Source of the DNA: a virus
IMG/VR virus record: IMGVR_UViG_3300018428_002563
Span: 35,642-99,641 of that record
DNA: 64,000 nucleotides
Direction: 5' to 3' (one strand)
Below, in pieces: positions 18,040 to 28,611 of the stretch (position 1 is the stretch's first letter; each line of letters opens with the position of its first letter). Below the pieces are notes generated by a model that saw only the letters and a list, made by a program, of their open reading frames with translations, searched no databases and had not been told where the DNA came from. The translations under genes and the position numbers were made by a program.

Positions 18040-21000
18040 TGTCAAGTCTAAATAACATAAACAATAATGCTTCGGTCGTAAACGTAGGTAGAACTACTCC
18101 AGTAACACCCGGCGCACAACCAGCAGCAAACAGTATTCCGGTTGTGGTTGCTACAGATCAAACAGCAATTCCAGTCGTTGAACAGAACAAAATACAATCA
18201 GAGGTTGCACTTTCTCTACTTGGTATTCCAAGATCAGAAGTTGCACTAGGTATATTTGCAGACGTTAACACTTACGATGTTAACCCAAGCGAATGGTCAA
18301 GTGAACCAGCAGAATATTCACAAGTTCCAAATACAGCATCTCAATATAGTGGAATTGGCGGAGTACAAGACTGGGGTATTTTGCACTTACCAGAAGAATC
18401 AGGTGCAATGGTTACAGCACCGGCAGACGAGACATCAGTACTAACAAGTAAAAGATTTTTTAGATATCAACCAGGACGTGTTTCTGCAGCTACATTTGGT
18501 ATTAAGAGTTCATTTGCATCAGGCAATGTTGTAGGTGCAGGACAAAGACCACCAACACGTAACCCTGACGTTAAAAAATATGGTATCTTTGATAAGTTTG
18601 ATGGCTACTATTGGGAAACAAGAGATACTGGTCAAGGCGACCAATTTGCTGTAGTAAGACGTACACAGTCTATTATTAGAAAAAATCCATTAGAATTTGG
18701 TAACAGTGCAGGACAGCAATTAGAAGATCATGCACTAGGTGGTAAGGCTCCCGGACAACCAGCAAGCACATATAACCAATATCCTACAGCAACCAAATAC
18801 TTGACAGCAAACAAATTTGATCTAATTGACGGAAGTGTACTAAGCAATAGTGCTGTTAAATGTCAAAGAGATTTAGGTTACTTCCTTGAAGCAATAGGAA
18901 CAGACATTACACTTGGCACTAACTACGGTAGTACATTCCAAGGACTTGCAGAGTCAAACTCCAACGAGTATCCTTTACCAACAAGTGTTACTGATGCAAT
19001 TAACAGTTCACAAACTGAAGTTAAATCATTAGCAGGTGTTGATAACACAGCAGACGCGGCTGTAGACACATGGTATAACAATTTACGTGCTATTGCTGTT
19101 GATCCTGCTACACGAGTAGACTATGCTAGTGCAACACAGGCAGAGCAAATTGCTTTCCTAAAGGCTGTTACATTTACTAATCCAACTAGCGGCGGATCAG
19201 CAAGTAGAGAAGCTGTAAAAGATCAACTAGTTGCAAACAGAGACTTTATAGCGGCAGAAATAAATGCTTGGGTAGCAGATCAATATCCAAGTGCTAGTCA
19301 CAATGTAAACAAATGTACACGAGATGTATTGTTTGTTCTAAACGCTGTTAGTTATGATATATTATATGGCGGAAACAGTGCTACATACGATGCTGGCAGG
19401 TTCTTCTTTTACGATGGGTTTAGTAAGAGCGACCAAACAGCAAACTATATTACACAAACTGTTGCAGCATATGGTAGACTTGCAGATATTATAGACGACA
19501 TAGTTAAAGACGTTACTATTGTTAAAACAACAGGTAACAGTGAAACACAAGTTACAGGCAATGGTGTTGCAAACCAAACAGAAGCAGATCTAGCTGTTAC
19601 ATATACAAACGTAATTAAAGATGTAATTAGCGAAGGCGACATACTGTTAAGTCTTCCTGTTACAAGAACAGTTCCAGATACTTCTTGGGGTGCAGCTTCA
19701 ATGACAGCGGCACAAGCGGCTATTACAGCTGCTACACAAACAATAGTAGAAACTGTGGCTCCAGTAACATTTACAGGAGATGATTTAAAATGTAAGAGAG
19801 ATTTAGAATTTGCGCTAGATGCTTACATTAACGATTTAAGATGGGGCGGTGATGGACATATAATTGCAAACGCGGCAACCTATAATACAGCATTACTTAC
19901 AGACGCAGAGCGTGAGGGAGAAACTCACTATTATTTCAGAAATAAGCTAAGAGAAAAATTAGCAGAAATTGGCGAACTAGATGCAAGAACTAAAATTGGT
20001 AATCTTGCTAAATTCCAAATACAGGCTGTGACAGCAAATGGTTCAGGTGCATACCCTGCACAACAAGGACCAGATGGAACAACAGGATTTATTACAAATG
20101 CACAAATTGCTAGTGCTACATATGGCCAGCGTAGTAAAATAGAAACTATATTCAGTGTATATGCACTTTACTATGGTTATCTTGTAAGTGAGAGTTTAAC
20201 ATATGATACAGCAACACATTTGCCTGACGGAGCAGATCCTAATGATTTCTTAAATGTATTGAAGTTTAAGTGTATTAGAGATGTTAAGTATGTTGTTAAC
20301 GGATATGCAAGCGACTTACAGTTCGGTGGCAACGCAGCTACAGCATACAATGCATTTAAATATTACAGTGACGGCGCATTAAAAGTTTATTCACAAACAA
20401 ATGGTGGTGTAGTTGCTGAAATTAATAGACATACATTTTTGAAAGATCTATTAACAGCAACAGGCACAGTAGATGTAACACGTAGTGATTCTCAAAATGT
20501 TGCTATACCAAGTTTAGCAACACGTTTTGCTTTAACAACAGAGCAAACAGACAAGCTGAATACACTCGCTAACATTATTATAAACAACTTTACTACACAA
20601 TACGCCGGTTCAGTAGATTATGGTACAGCAGGACAGTTTGGCGATCTTGTTATTTTAAGGGATGGATTAATTATGGTGCATGCTGCAGCTTACGATCCTA
20701 CACTATTAAAGCCAAGACTAAAAACACCAGCACAAATTGATACAACAAATAATACCTTTACACTTGCAGAAGGAAGTGTTATAATAGGACAGTATGTAAA
20801 CTATTATGGTGATTGCCCAGAACTAGTTGATGGTAAAACATATTGGGTAAGTGAAGTAAAAGGACCTAAAGGTAATGTAATTACATTAATGGATCCTGCG
20901 GTTGCAGACTTTGATCAATTTGACGTAACACCTAGTAACAACACTCCAATTACACTAACAGGAGCAGGAACTGAACACTATATCGAAACTCCAGTTCCAT

Positions 21001-22778
21001 TTATATTCCCAGATGCATATAATCAATCATTTGGTTTAGCAGGTGTTGAAGAAAGATATGATGGCATGTTCCCATACTTGTATACATCATCTGGTGTATT
21101 ACCAGCAGAACAAGCAGATGTTACAATAGGTTACATAGATACAGCAATTGACACTAGTGTTGATGCTGCATCTTTAAGAACACAAATTGATGACCTAAAC
21201 TTCAAGTATAAGACTTGGGTGCGTGATCATGTCGATCCTAGATATTACAGTGTTTATGAATATAGAGTAGGTAGAACAAGATTCTCCGGAGACAGTTTAG
21301 ACGGTACAACACGTAACAGTGTATACAGTGATAACGTACTAGATAAAAAAGCCGGTGAGCTATTCTTAGGCACAGGCGTATCAGCACAAGAACAAACATC
21401 AGTTTGGGACATGGACTTTAGTAAGGTGACCATGCTTAAAGTTGAATTTAGTTGGTATGGTGCTGTTGGTGCATTGTTCTTAGCATATGTTCCAGTAGAC
21501 AACGGCGAAGCACGTTGGGTAAGAGTACATCATTTACGTTGTTCAAACCAGTTGAAGATATCTTCACTAGGTAATGCTACACTTCCAATTACATATCTTG
21601 TTTACGGCGGAGGAAGTGAAAACAGATTTGGTGTTCCAAATGCTAATAGATTGCAAAACCCATATGGTAGTTACGCAGAAAGCCTCGTCAAGTATGGTGC
21701 TTCTTACTACATTGATGGTGGTGACCGCGGTACTGTAAGATTGTTTAACCACAGTTCGGAAACACCAACTGATGTATATGGTTCAAGATACAAACTAGGA
21801 GTTGATAGTACAAATGCTACAGATCCTGTTACACCTATAATGACTGTAACAAATCTTGATCCTGATGCTACAGGAAACTCTGCACCCGCAATTAATACAT
21901 TCTATATGAATGCAAGAGTAATAACAGGTAACTCACAAGACCAAAACGTAAAAGTAATTTGGGTTGATGGTAATGACTTATATTTGAATAAACCAGTAAG
22001 TGCTGTTTCGACATTAAATGTAATCGTTGATAGACCAGCATTACTATATGGTTTAAAAACCAAAGACGACATTACATCAGGTAACGGTGACGCTGTTAGA
22101 AACAGAGTACAGGTATATCCAACAAGATTAAGTGCAGGAGCAGACGGAACTGTAAATGCTAAAATGACATTGCTCAAAACACCTAAGTTCCAAACAGCAA
22201 TAGGAACCACTGGAAGTTTTGCGTTAAATGCATCTGTAGACTTAAACAGCTCGTACTTACTATCAACTACTGATACAGACTATCTATCACAAAATGGAGA
22301 CTTCTTATATGGTTACTTCCGTGCAAGTTTAAATGGTAGTGAAACTTTGATTAGTGTATTAGGAAGATTAGAAAAAAGCAATGACAACTACTACTTCTAT
22401 CCAACAGAGATATATAATGGAACATTAGAAGTTGCATCAGGTGCAACATTCTTGAAAGAAGGAGTATTTGATCCACAAGGTAATAGTTTGACTTCAAGCG
22501 AAACTACTTTTGAAAAGGAACGTTTAAGCTCAGTAGAAGTTGCTCTAAGAGCGCAGACTCCAATACCTGGATCAGGTACTGAATTAGCAAGTTATTACAT
22601 TGCACCAGGTGCTGAAGAATTTGACCTAGCAACATATTTTGACTACAACAAGGAATACATAAGTTATCCATTGACTGACCAGTTAGAAACATTGTTCTTA
22701 GCAACATTCAGTAACAACACTAATTCTACTAGTCCACAGGTTTCATTAAGTGCCAGCTTGACATGGGAGGAACAATAA
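18039..22778 (+). CDS. virion structural protein with four internal repeats (1579 aa)
   Basis: A 1579-aa protein. It contains four copies of a module marked by 'KCxRDxxxxxxAxxxDxxxG', with the Cys near residues 272, 426, 584 and 744, a period of about 155-160 aa. Both ends are paralogous to the next gene: 'LSLLGIPRSEV' (58-68) with 'RYQPGRVSAATFG', and later 'SWYGAVGALFLAYVPVDNG' with 'YGASYYIDGGDRG'. I infer a long fibre or baseplate appendage built from repeated domains. Function beyond structure is unknown. Confidence 0.8.
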   Translation: MSSLNNINNNASVVNVGRTTPVTPGAQPAANSIPVVVATDQTAIPVVEQNKIQSEVALSLLGIPRSEVALGIFADVNTYDVNPSEWSSEPAEYSQVPNTASQYSGIGGVQDWGILHLPEESGAMVTAPADETSVLTSKRFFRYQPGRVSAATFGIKSSFASGNVVGAGQRPPTRNPDVKKYGIFDKFDGYYWETRDTGQGDQFAVVRRTQSIIRKNPLEFGNSAGQQLEDHALGGKAPGQPASTYNQYPTATKYLTANKFDLIDGSVLSNSAVKCQRDLGYFLEAIGTDITLGTNYGSTFQGLAESNSNEYPLPTSVTDAINSSQTEVKSLAGVDNTADAAVDTWYNNLRAIAVDPATRVDYASATQAEQIAFLKAVTFTNPTSGGSASREAVKDQLVANRDFIAAEINAWVADQYPSASHNVNKCTRDVLFVLNAVSYDILYGGNSATYDAGRFFFYDGFSKSDQTANYITQTVAAYGRLADIIDDIVKDVTIVKTTGNSETQVTGNGVANQTEADLAVTYTNVIKDVISEGDILLSLPVTRTVPDTSWGAASMTAAQAAITAATQTIVETVAPVTFTGDDLKCKRDLEFALDAYINDLRWGGDGHIIANAATYNTALLTDAEREGETHYYFRNKLREKLAEIGELDARTKIGNLAKFQIQAVTANGSGAYPAQQGPDGTTGFITNAQIASATYGQRSKIETIFSVYALYYGYLVSESLTYDTATHLPDGADPNDFLNVLKFKCIRDVKYVVNGYASDLQFGGNAATAYNAFKYYSDGALKVYSQTNGGVVAEINRHTFLKDLLTATGTVDVTRSDSQNVAIPSLATRFALTTEQTDKLNTLANIIINNFTTQYAGSVDYGTAGQFGDLVILRDGLIMVHAAAYDPTLLKPRLKTPAQIDTTNNTFTLAEGSVIIGQYVNYYGDCPELVDGKTYWVSEVKGPKGNVITLMDPAVADFDQFDVTPSNNTPITLTGAGTEHYIETPVPFIFPDAYNQSFGLAGVEERYDGMFPYLYTSSGVLPAEQADVTIGYIDTAIDTSVDAASLRTQIDDLNFKYKTWVRDHVDPRYYSVYEYRVGRTRFSGDSLDGTTRNSVYSDNVLDKKAGELFLGTGVSAQEQTSVWDMDFSKVTMLKVEFSWYGAVGALFLAYVPVDNGEARWVRVHHLRCSNQLKISSLGNATLPITYLVYGGGSENRFGVPNANRLQNPYGSYAESLVKYGASYYIDGGDRGTVRLFNHSSETPTDVYGSRYKLGVDSTNATDPVTPIMTVTNLDPDATGNSAPAINTFYMNARVITGNSQDQNVKVIWVDGNDLYLNKPVSAVSTLNVIVDRPALLYGLKTKDDITSGNGDAVRNRVQVYPTRLSAGADGTVNAKMTLLKTPKFQTAIGTTGSFALNASVDLNSSYLLSTTDTDYLSQNGDFLYGYFRASLNGSETLISVLGRLEKSNDNYYFYPTEIYNGTLEVASGATFLKEGVFDPQGNSLTSSETTFEKERLSSVEVALRAQTPIPGSGTELASYYIAPGAEEFDLATYFDYNKEYISYPLTDQLETLFLATFSNNTNSTSPQVSLSASLTWEEQ
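18853..20360 (+). repeat. four tandem protein-level modules in the 1579-aa virion gene
   Basis: Modules marked by Cys-x-Arg-Asp: 'KCQRDLGYFLEA', 'KCTRDVLFVLNA', 'KCKRDLEFALDA' and 'KCIRDVKYVVNG', beginning near 18853, 19309, 19785 and 20263. Each is followed by a 'DLxxGGN'-like turn. DNA has diverged, so the repeat is ancient. Confidence 0.75.
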
Positions 22779-22781
22779 TAA

Positions 22782-25700
22782 ATGCCTCAGATAAAAATAG
22801 GATTCGACAGAATACCTATACCTACTTCAAAGTCATTTGTACCTCTTTATGATATTGTAAAAGGGGTACCACTACGAGATTCAAACGGGCAAATAATTGT
22901 TACCGAAGATGAAGGTCCAGTAGAAGCTCTATCTAAAGCAGAAAACAGTACAAGTGTAGTTATTAATAATGCTGTAGTAGATAATACACAACTTTCTATA
23001 GAAGAACAATTTGCCGAAACTTCGCAAGTTAGTACGACACTACTAGGCATACCTAGAGCTGAAGTACAATTAAGTTTGTTTTCTGATGTTAGTACATACG
23101 GTCTTAATCCTGAAGAATGGGAATTTTTTCAGTATAATGGAGTATTTGGTCGTCCTGATGGATGGTATCGTAGACGTAATAGAGTTTATGGTGATCATTT
23201 TTATACAAGACTAGTTGAAGAAACAAACGAGCAAGCATTAGTTGTAGAAAGTTTTCCAGTAGCATTTACTTTTCCACCAGGCCCAAATTACATTAATGGC
23301 GGATACAACGAGGCTGTATTTAATAGATACTTACAATTTATTAATCTTGGTAACGATATGTATAATTTATATATTGGTACCAATGAACAATTTGCAGAAG
23401 AAAACTTTTTAAATCCTGCTATATGCTTTGTACAAGATGGCGATGTAGAATATCCTGATGATGAACAATTAGGCTATGATTTAATTGAAAATTGGTGTCA
23501 AGCATGGATGAACATGCGAGATGGATTGCTTATTGATCCTAATACTAATACCCCAATTAAATTTCCTGTAGGATATGATGCTACAAATACTAGACCAGGA
23601 CAAACAGATAATATACAATACTTTGGCTTACTACAAAGTAAAAAAGCATATAGATATCAGCCTGGACGTATATCAGGATACACTTTTGGTTTTAGAGCAA
23701 GCCGAGACGAAGCAAGTATAGACAACATCATTGAGTGGGGTATCGGAAATCCTACAGATGAATATGTATTTCAGATTAGAGGTCCACAGTTTAATATCGT
23801 AAGACGTAGTACAGTTAGATTGCCAAATGAAGTTCTACAAAGAATGGGCATGAATGAAAACAATCAACAAGTAGTTTCTAGTAGAGAACCTTTCGTAGAA
23901 GATGAATTTTATGAACTAGTAATTACTAGAGATTTTTTCAACGGCGATGCGTTAGATGGTAATGGTCGATCAGGTTACTTACTCGACCCAACCAAAGTTA
24001 CTATGTACAAAATTGAGTTTGGTTGGTATGGTGCTATTGGTGCTAAGTTCTATGCTTATATTCCAACAGACACAGGTGATGCACGTTGGGTGCTTATGCA
24101 TACACTAACAATTGAAAACCAATTAGGCGAGCCTTGTTTACAAGACCCATATTTTAAATTTAGATATCTACAAGATATTAGAAACACAAGTAACATTAGA
24201 GAACCACAGTACCTTTACAAATATGGTGCTTCGTGCTATATAGACGGTGGCGATAATAGTGCAGGAAAATATTACAGTTATACTAGTGATGACAAAACTG
24301 TAAATAATGCAAGACAAACATCTATTGCGGGGATTTATCCAAAGCGTACAATTAAAAATAGTGACGGTGTAGAAAAGCCTAATAAGAAAAATGTTTTTCC
24401 AGTGGATTTGAAAATAGATTGTGATCAACTATCGGAAGTGCAATTGGTTGAAATTAACGGGTGCCCAGCATTTGGGCATCACTATGCACCTAGTTTACAT
24501 GCTACACAGAATGGTATAGTTAGAAGTGTTAATATTAATGGTGCAGGTAGTGAAATAACAATTAATCCACAACCAACTGTAAACATTGCAAATATAAGCC
24601 AAGCAAATCCAGGAATTGTTACTACAGATACAGATCATGGATTCTTTATTGGACAAAAAGTTACATTAGAAAATGTAGTTGGTATGACAGAAGTTAATTT
24701 TCAAGAGTATTACATAGATGTTTTATCTGCGACACAGTTTGCATTATATTCAGATGCTGACTATTCAAATGCTGTTGACACGTCTGGATTTACAGCATAT
24801 GCAAGTGGCGGAACAGCAGACGGCAATCCTATTTTTAGAACACGTGACGACGACAGTAAATTAATTGTTCCTGGTATTAACAGTTGTTATGCGGCTATTA
24901 CAAGTGAATCAACAGCAAATATTGAACGAATTGGATTTGACGCTCTGTACGAGAAAAGTTCTACAGGAACTATCGATCCGCAAGTTTTACTAAATGGTGT
25001 AGTTACTGATTTAGCAAGTGTACCAGTTGACGCTGTTAGATTTACAAGTTACTATGATCATATTGCTGGTTCAACATATCCAATTACAGGTGACGGATTT
25101 GAATGTAATTATTTAAACCCTGTAACTACAGAAGGCACACAGTTTTGTGAATTCTTAATTGGAGTGACAGAAAACAAACCTATAATTTCTACTAGAACAA
25201 ATGCATTAGGTAATCCAGTTAATGAAGTTAAGTTTTTAGCAAAGGATGGTATAACAGAAATAGAGCCAGACCTAGCAAACATATTGCATGCAGAGTTCAC
25301 ACATAGTTCACTCTATAGAGATAGAGACGGTTTTGAAGAAAGAGAAGGCGATGCACCCTTAGGCATTAGGTTTGATATTGATTATAGATTACCAAGACCA
25401 GAAGGTACAGATAGCGGAATATGTAGCGGTATAGATGTAAAGATAGAAGATAGATTAGAATTTAGTGTTACATATGCAAGTGCTGATCCAGTATCAGGAC
25501 TTCCTTCAGACATAATAATATTTGATCAAGAGCCGAGTGAAATAATAAACGGCTTTTCGCTAGTAGGTGGTGAGTTTGGAGAATCAGGCGTAGCAAGCGG
25601 AATTAGATTTACATCAGAATTAAAGAGTTATATTGATAACGAAGATGTTGAAAAATATTATATAGATATAGACGGTGCTCCAAACAACGGAGCATTTACA

Positions 25701-26225
25701 TTGCAACTAAGTCCTATAAGACTTACTGATAGACTGATAACAGGTAACCCAGAAAAATCAGTTAACAAAGTGCAAATTTTTAGTTTCCAGCCAAAACCTT
25801 TGTACTTGGTAGTATTCATGCGTGACAATGCTAGAATGAATAATATTACTATTACTGAAAACATTAACGGAACTACTAGAGCATTTTGTCCTGAATGGAT
25901 AACCGATTCAGGTGTTGATGTTGTATTCTCAGGAGGATCAAGTGCAGGTGTTCCTGCTGCAAACTATCTTCCAAAAGAAAGACTAGCAAGTACTAGTGTT
26001 GATGTTCAAAATTCACAACCTTTAAGACCTGGTAAACTTAAAGACACATTGTATGTTTCACCAAACAGGAATAATACTGTTGACTTAGGAAGCGTTTATG
26101 GTCCAGATAGGACTGTAATATCTCCGGGAATATTAAATACAACAGCAACATTTGTTACGGCAAGAAGTCTTATAAACAATGATGTTAACTTAGTTAGCGC
26201 AAGTATTACAACGAAGGAAGATTAA
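22782..26225 (+). CDS. virion structural protein, paralogue of the 18039 gene (1147 aa)
   Basis: An 1147-aa protein beginning 3 nt after its neighbour. Shared blocks with the 18039 protein include 'TLLGIPRAEVQLSLFSDV' (86-103), 'AYRYQPGRISGYTFGF', 'GWYGAIGAKFYAYIPTDTG' and 'YGASCYIDGGDN'. It lacks the four Cys-Arg-Asp repeat modules between them, so the pair looks like a duplication followed by gain or loss of the repeat array. A region around 'FFIGQKVTLENVVGMTEVN' resembles a small beta-sandwich common in phage fibre proteins. Confidence 0.8.
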   Translation: MPQIKIGFDRIPIPTSKSFVPLYDIVKGVPLRDSNGQIIVTEDEGPVEALSKAENSTSVVINNAVVDNTQLSIEEQFAETSQVSTTLLGIPRAEVQLSLFSDVSTYGLNPEEWEFFQYNGVFGRPDGWYRRRNRVYGDHFYTRLVEETNEQALVVESFPVAFTFPPGPNYINGGYNEAVFNRYLQFINLGNDMYNLYIGTNEQFAEENFLNPAICFVQDGDVEYPDDEQLGYDLIENWCQAWMNMRDGLLIDPNTNTPIKFPVGYDATNTRPGQTDNIQYFGLLQSKKAYRYQPGRISGYTFGFRASRDEASIDNIIEWGIGNPTDEYVFQIRGPQFNIVRRSTVRLPNEVLQRMGMNENNQQVVSSREPFVEDEFYELVITRDFFNGDALDGNGRSGYLLDPTKVTMYKIEFGWYGAIGAKFYAYIPTDTGDARWVLMHTLTIENQLGEPCLQDPYFKFRYLQDIRNTSNIREPQYLYKYGASCYIDGGDNSAGKYYSYTSDDKTVNNARQTSIAGIYPKRTIKNSDGVEKPNKKNVFPVDLKIDCDQLSEVQLVEINGCPAFGHHYAPSLHATQNGIVRSVNINGAGSEITINPQPTVNIANISQANPGIVTTDTDHGFFIGQKVTLENVVGMTEVNFQEYYIDVLSATQFALYSDADYSNAVDTSGFTAYASGGTADGNPIFRTRDDDSKLIVPGINSCYAAITSESTANIERIGFDALYEKSSTGTIDPQVLLNGVVTDLASVPVDAVRFTSYYDHIAGSTYPITGDGFECNYLNPVTTEGTQFCEFLIGVTENKPIISTRTNALGNPVNEVKFLAKDGITEIEPDLANILHAEFTHSSLYRDRDGFEEREGDAPLGIRFDIDYRLPRPEGTDSGICSGIDVKIEDRLEFSVTYASADPVSGLPSDIIIFDQEPSEIINGFSLVGGEFGESGVASGIRFTSELKSYIDNEDVEKYYIDIDGAPNNGAFTLQLSPIRLTDRLITGNPEKSVNKVQIFSFQPKPLYLVVFMRDNARMNNITITENINGTTRAFCPEWITDSGVDVVFSGGSSAGVPAANYLPKERLASTSVDVQNSQPLRPGKLKDTLYVSPNRNNTVDLGSVYGPDRTVISPGILNTTATFVTARSLINNDVNLVSASITTKED

Positions 26226-28610
26226 ATGGCGGAAATAAAATTCGGTCTAAACGTAAACAGAAGTCTTGCAGATGTTGCAGATCCTTTAGCGGCTTTAGCT
26301 AACATTGGCATCGATATTAACGACCTTGATGTTATACGAGGAGCAGCTGGCGATTTAGGTATTACAGCAGATGATGTAAAAGCTCTAAGTGGGCTTAATG
26401 TTCCTGTCCAAACATATCTAGTAAAACTTTATCAAGATACTTTACAATATAGTGCAATCATTGATGAAACAGCAGGCACCTCTGAATCACTAAAAGGAAA
26501 TCTAACTGTAAATGGTGTATTAGGTGCAGGTGCAATTAAGTATCAATACGTAGACGATGATAATTCTACTTTAAAGTTTGCTGATATAAGCACAAGCCGT
26601 GTAAGTAGTTGGAGTAGTACAGACAGCCCTGCAACAGATACTAGTCCAATTTTTTATGGTAGTCAAATAGAAGTTGATGGTGCTGTTGAAACACAAACAT
26701 TAGAAATACTTAAACCAGCAGACCTTGTTAGATTTAGAAGTTCCGAAGTACCTACTCATAAAATACAAGCAACTATAAATGGCCAGACAGTTTATCTGTA
26801 TGCTATGAAAGGAATACCTTTAATATTTGAAGGATTTTTCCGTAATTTAGATAGTGACTTGAGACTTGTTACAGCAGGCGCGGTTAGTTGGAGAATAGTT
26901 AATAATCAGTTTGACTACCTAACAAAGGAGTATGAAAATGTTGGAGGCTCTAATACTACTAGAAGTTTCTTAAGATACAGAGATACAGGGGCGGCATCTA
27001 AAAACATAGAAATTTATCATAACCCAAATAATATTTTAACACTACCTTTATCAGGAGTAGGAATAAGTGAATTACCTGCTGCACAACTAGAAAATTGTCA
27101 AAATTTATATCTAAATGGAAATGTTATAAAAACGTTTCCAGATTTTAATACTTTTGTGCCCGATTGCAGATTATTAGATGTGCGTGAAAATAATTTCACA
27201 CTAGGTGACGAACCTAATTTACGTAAATTTAATAATGATGTATTAGCACGTATACCAAACACTGTTAGAGAGATTAGATTTGGTAATACTTTTAACGGAA
27301 GTATTACAGCAGACTTAACAACACTAACAAATTTGCTTACATTAAATCTAAACGGACACAGCAGAGGTGGTGCATTTAATTATTTTGATCAAGATGCAGA
27401 CGATCCAACTGGTTCAACTCCCGAAGTAGCAAATACAGTTCAAAACTATTACATGTACAGAAACAGTTTTAATACTGTTCCGCAAAGTGTAAAAGACTTG
27501 CCTGACCTTAGACAGATTAATTTATATAGCAATAGTATATACGATAATAACTTCCAAATATTAAGTCCTGTAATCAACTATGTAAACATAGGTGGTAACC
27601 CGGGTATAAACGTTCCTAACTTAGCCAATAAAAATTCAATGGATTTATTTTATGCTCACTATAATAGTGGTAGTGGAATAGCACCAGATTCTAATTTGTT
27701 TACTACAACGAGCGGAAGTTATAAGTTTGCTAACTGTGGTAACTTAAGATTAATATATGCATACTCAAGCGGCTATTACGGACCTATACCTAAATTTGCA
27801 GGTAACAGTAGACTTTACTATGTACAAGCTCAGTATACAAGACTAAGAGGCGGGCGATCTGACACAGAACAAGACTACGTTTTGTATGACGATGTGTTTG
27901 ACGACTGTGCAAGTGCAATGCGTTACTTCCATGTAGCAAGTAGTAGTTTGTTAAATGCTCCTATGCACCCTGATTGTTTTGAAAAACCAACAGGCATGAT
28001 AGGTATCGTATTTAGATCGTTTAATGCAGGTGTAAGCGGAGCATTTCCTAGTTTAAATACAATGCAGAACCTACGTTATATCGTAATGTTACAAAATAAC
28101 TTTACAGGTCCTTTGCCTAATTTCTTTAATAATCCACTATTATACTATTGTCACTTATATGGAAATAGTTTTAGTGGTGCTATTCCGGTTATACAAAGCA
28201 ATGCATTACAATACTACTATGTACACAGCAATCAATTAACATCATTTAACGGACTTGAAACACCTAATCTTAGACGTTTGTTTATCAGTTACAATCAAAT
28301 AACTGGCGCTGTTCCAGATATGAATAATCTTACATTATGTTACGACTTCTATCTAAACAACAACAACTTTACAGATTATGTAGCAGGTGCATTAGTAAGT
28401 TGCAGATCTTTATATAGATTTGATATAAGTAACAATCCTAACTTACCAACTGGAGCGGTAAATAATATTGTTGCAGATCTAGTTGCTAACTATGAAGCGA
28501 ATCCTCGTAGTGGTATAAGCATTAACCTTGCTAATACCTCAACACCAACAGGTGACGCTGTAGAACAAATTGAGTACCTTAGATCTAAAGGGTGGAATAT
28601 GAGGTTATAA
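26226..28610 (+). CDS. virion protein with leucine-rich repeats (794 aa)
   Basis: A 794-aa protein starting directly after the previous stop. Residues 1-150 are a phage-type N-terminus ('LADPLAALANIGI'-like helices). From about residue 275 to the end it is a leucine-rich-repeat solenoid: 'NLYLNGNVIKTFPDF', 'INLYSNSIYDNNF', 'MLQNNFTGPLPNFFNNP', 'HLYGNSFSGAIPVI', 'RLFISYNQITGAVPDM', 'FYLNNNNFTDYV'. The 'LxxNxxxGxxP' pattern is the plant-specific/bacterial LRR subtype. LRRs bind proteins, so this is a candidate receptor-binding appendage within the fibre operon. Confidence 0.8.
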   Translation: MAEIKFGLNVNRSLADVADPLAALANIGIDINDLDVIRGAAGDLGITADDVKALSGLNVPVQTYLVKLYQDTLQYSAIIDETAGTSESLKGNLTVNGVLGAGAIKYQYVDDDNSTLKFADISTSRVSSWSSTDSPATDTSPIFYGSQIEVDGAVETQTLEILKPADLVRFRSSEVPTHKIQATINGQTVYLYAMKGIPLIFEGFFRNLDSDLRLVTAGAVSWRIVNNQFDYLTKEYENVGGSNTTRSFLRYRDTGAASKNIEIYHNPNNILTLPLSGVGISELPAAQLENCQNLYLNGNVIKTFPDFNTFVPDCRLLDVRENNFTLGDEPNLRKFNNDVLARIPNTVREIRFGNTFNGSITADLTTLTNLLTLNLNGHSRGGAFNYFDQDADDPTGSTPEVANTVQNYYMYRNSFNTVPQSVKDLPDLRQINLYSNSIYDNNFQILSPVINYVNIGGNPGINVPNLANKNSMDLFYAHYNSGSGIAPDSNLFTTTSGSYKFANCGNLRLIYAYSSGYYGPIPKFAGNSRLYYVQAQYTRLRGGRSDTEQDYVLYDDVFDDCASAMRYFHVASSSLLNAPMHPDCFEKPTGMIGIVFRSFNAGVSGAFPSLNTMQNLRYIVMLQNNFTGPLPNFFNNPLLYYCHLYGNSFSGAIPVIQSNALQYYYVHSNQLTSFNGLETPNLRRLFISYNQITGAVPDMNNLTLCYDFYLNNNNFTDYVAGALVSCRSLYRFDISNNPNLPTGAVNNIVADLVANYEANPRSGISINLANTSTPTGDAVEQIEYLRSKGWNMRL

Positions 28611-28611
28611 A

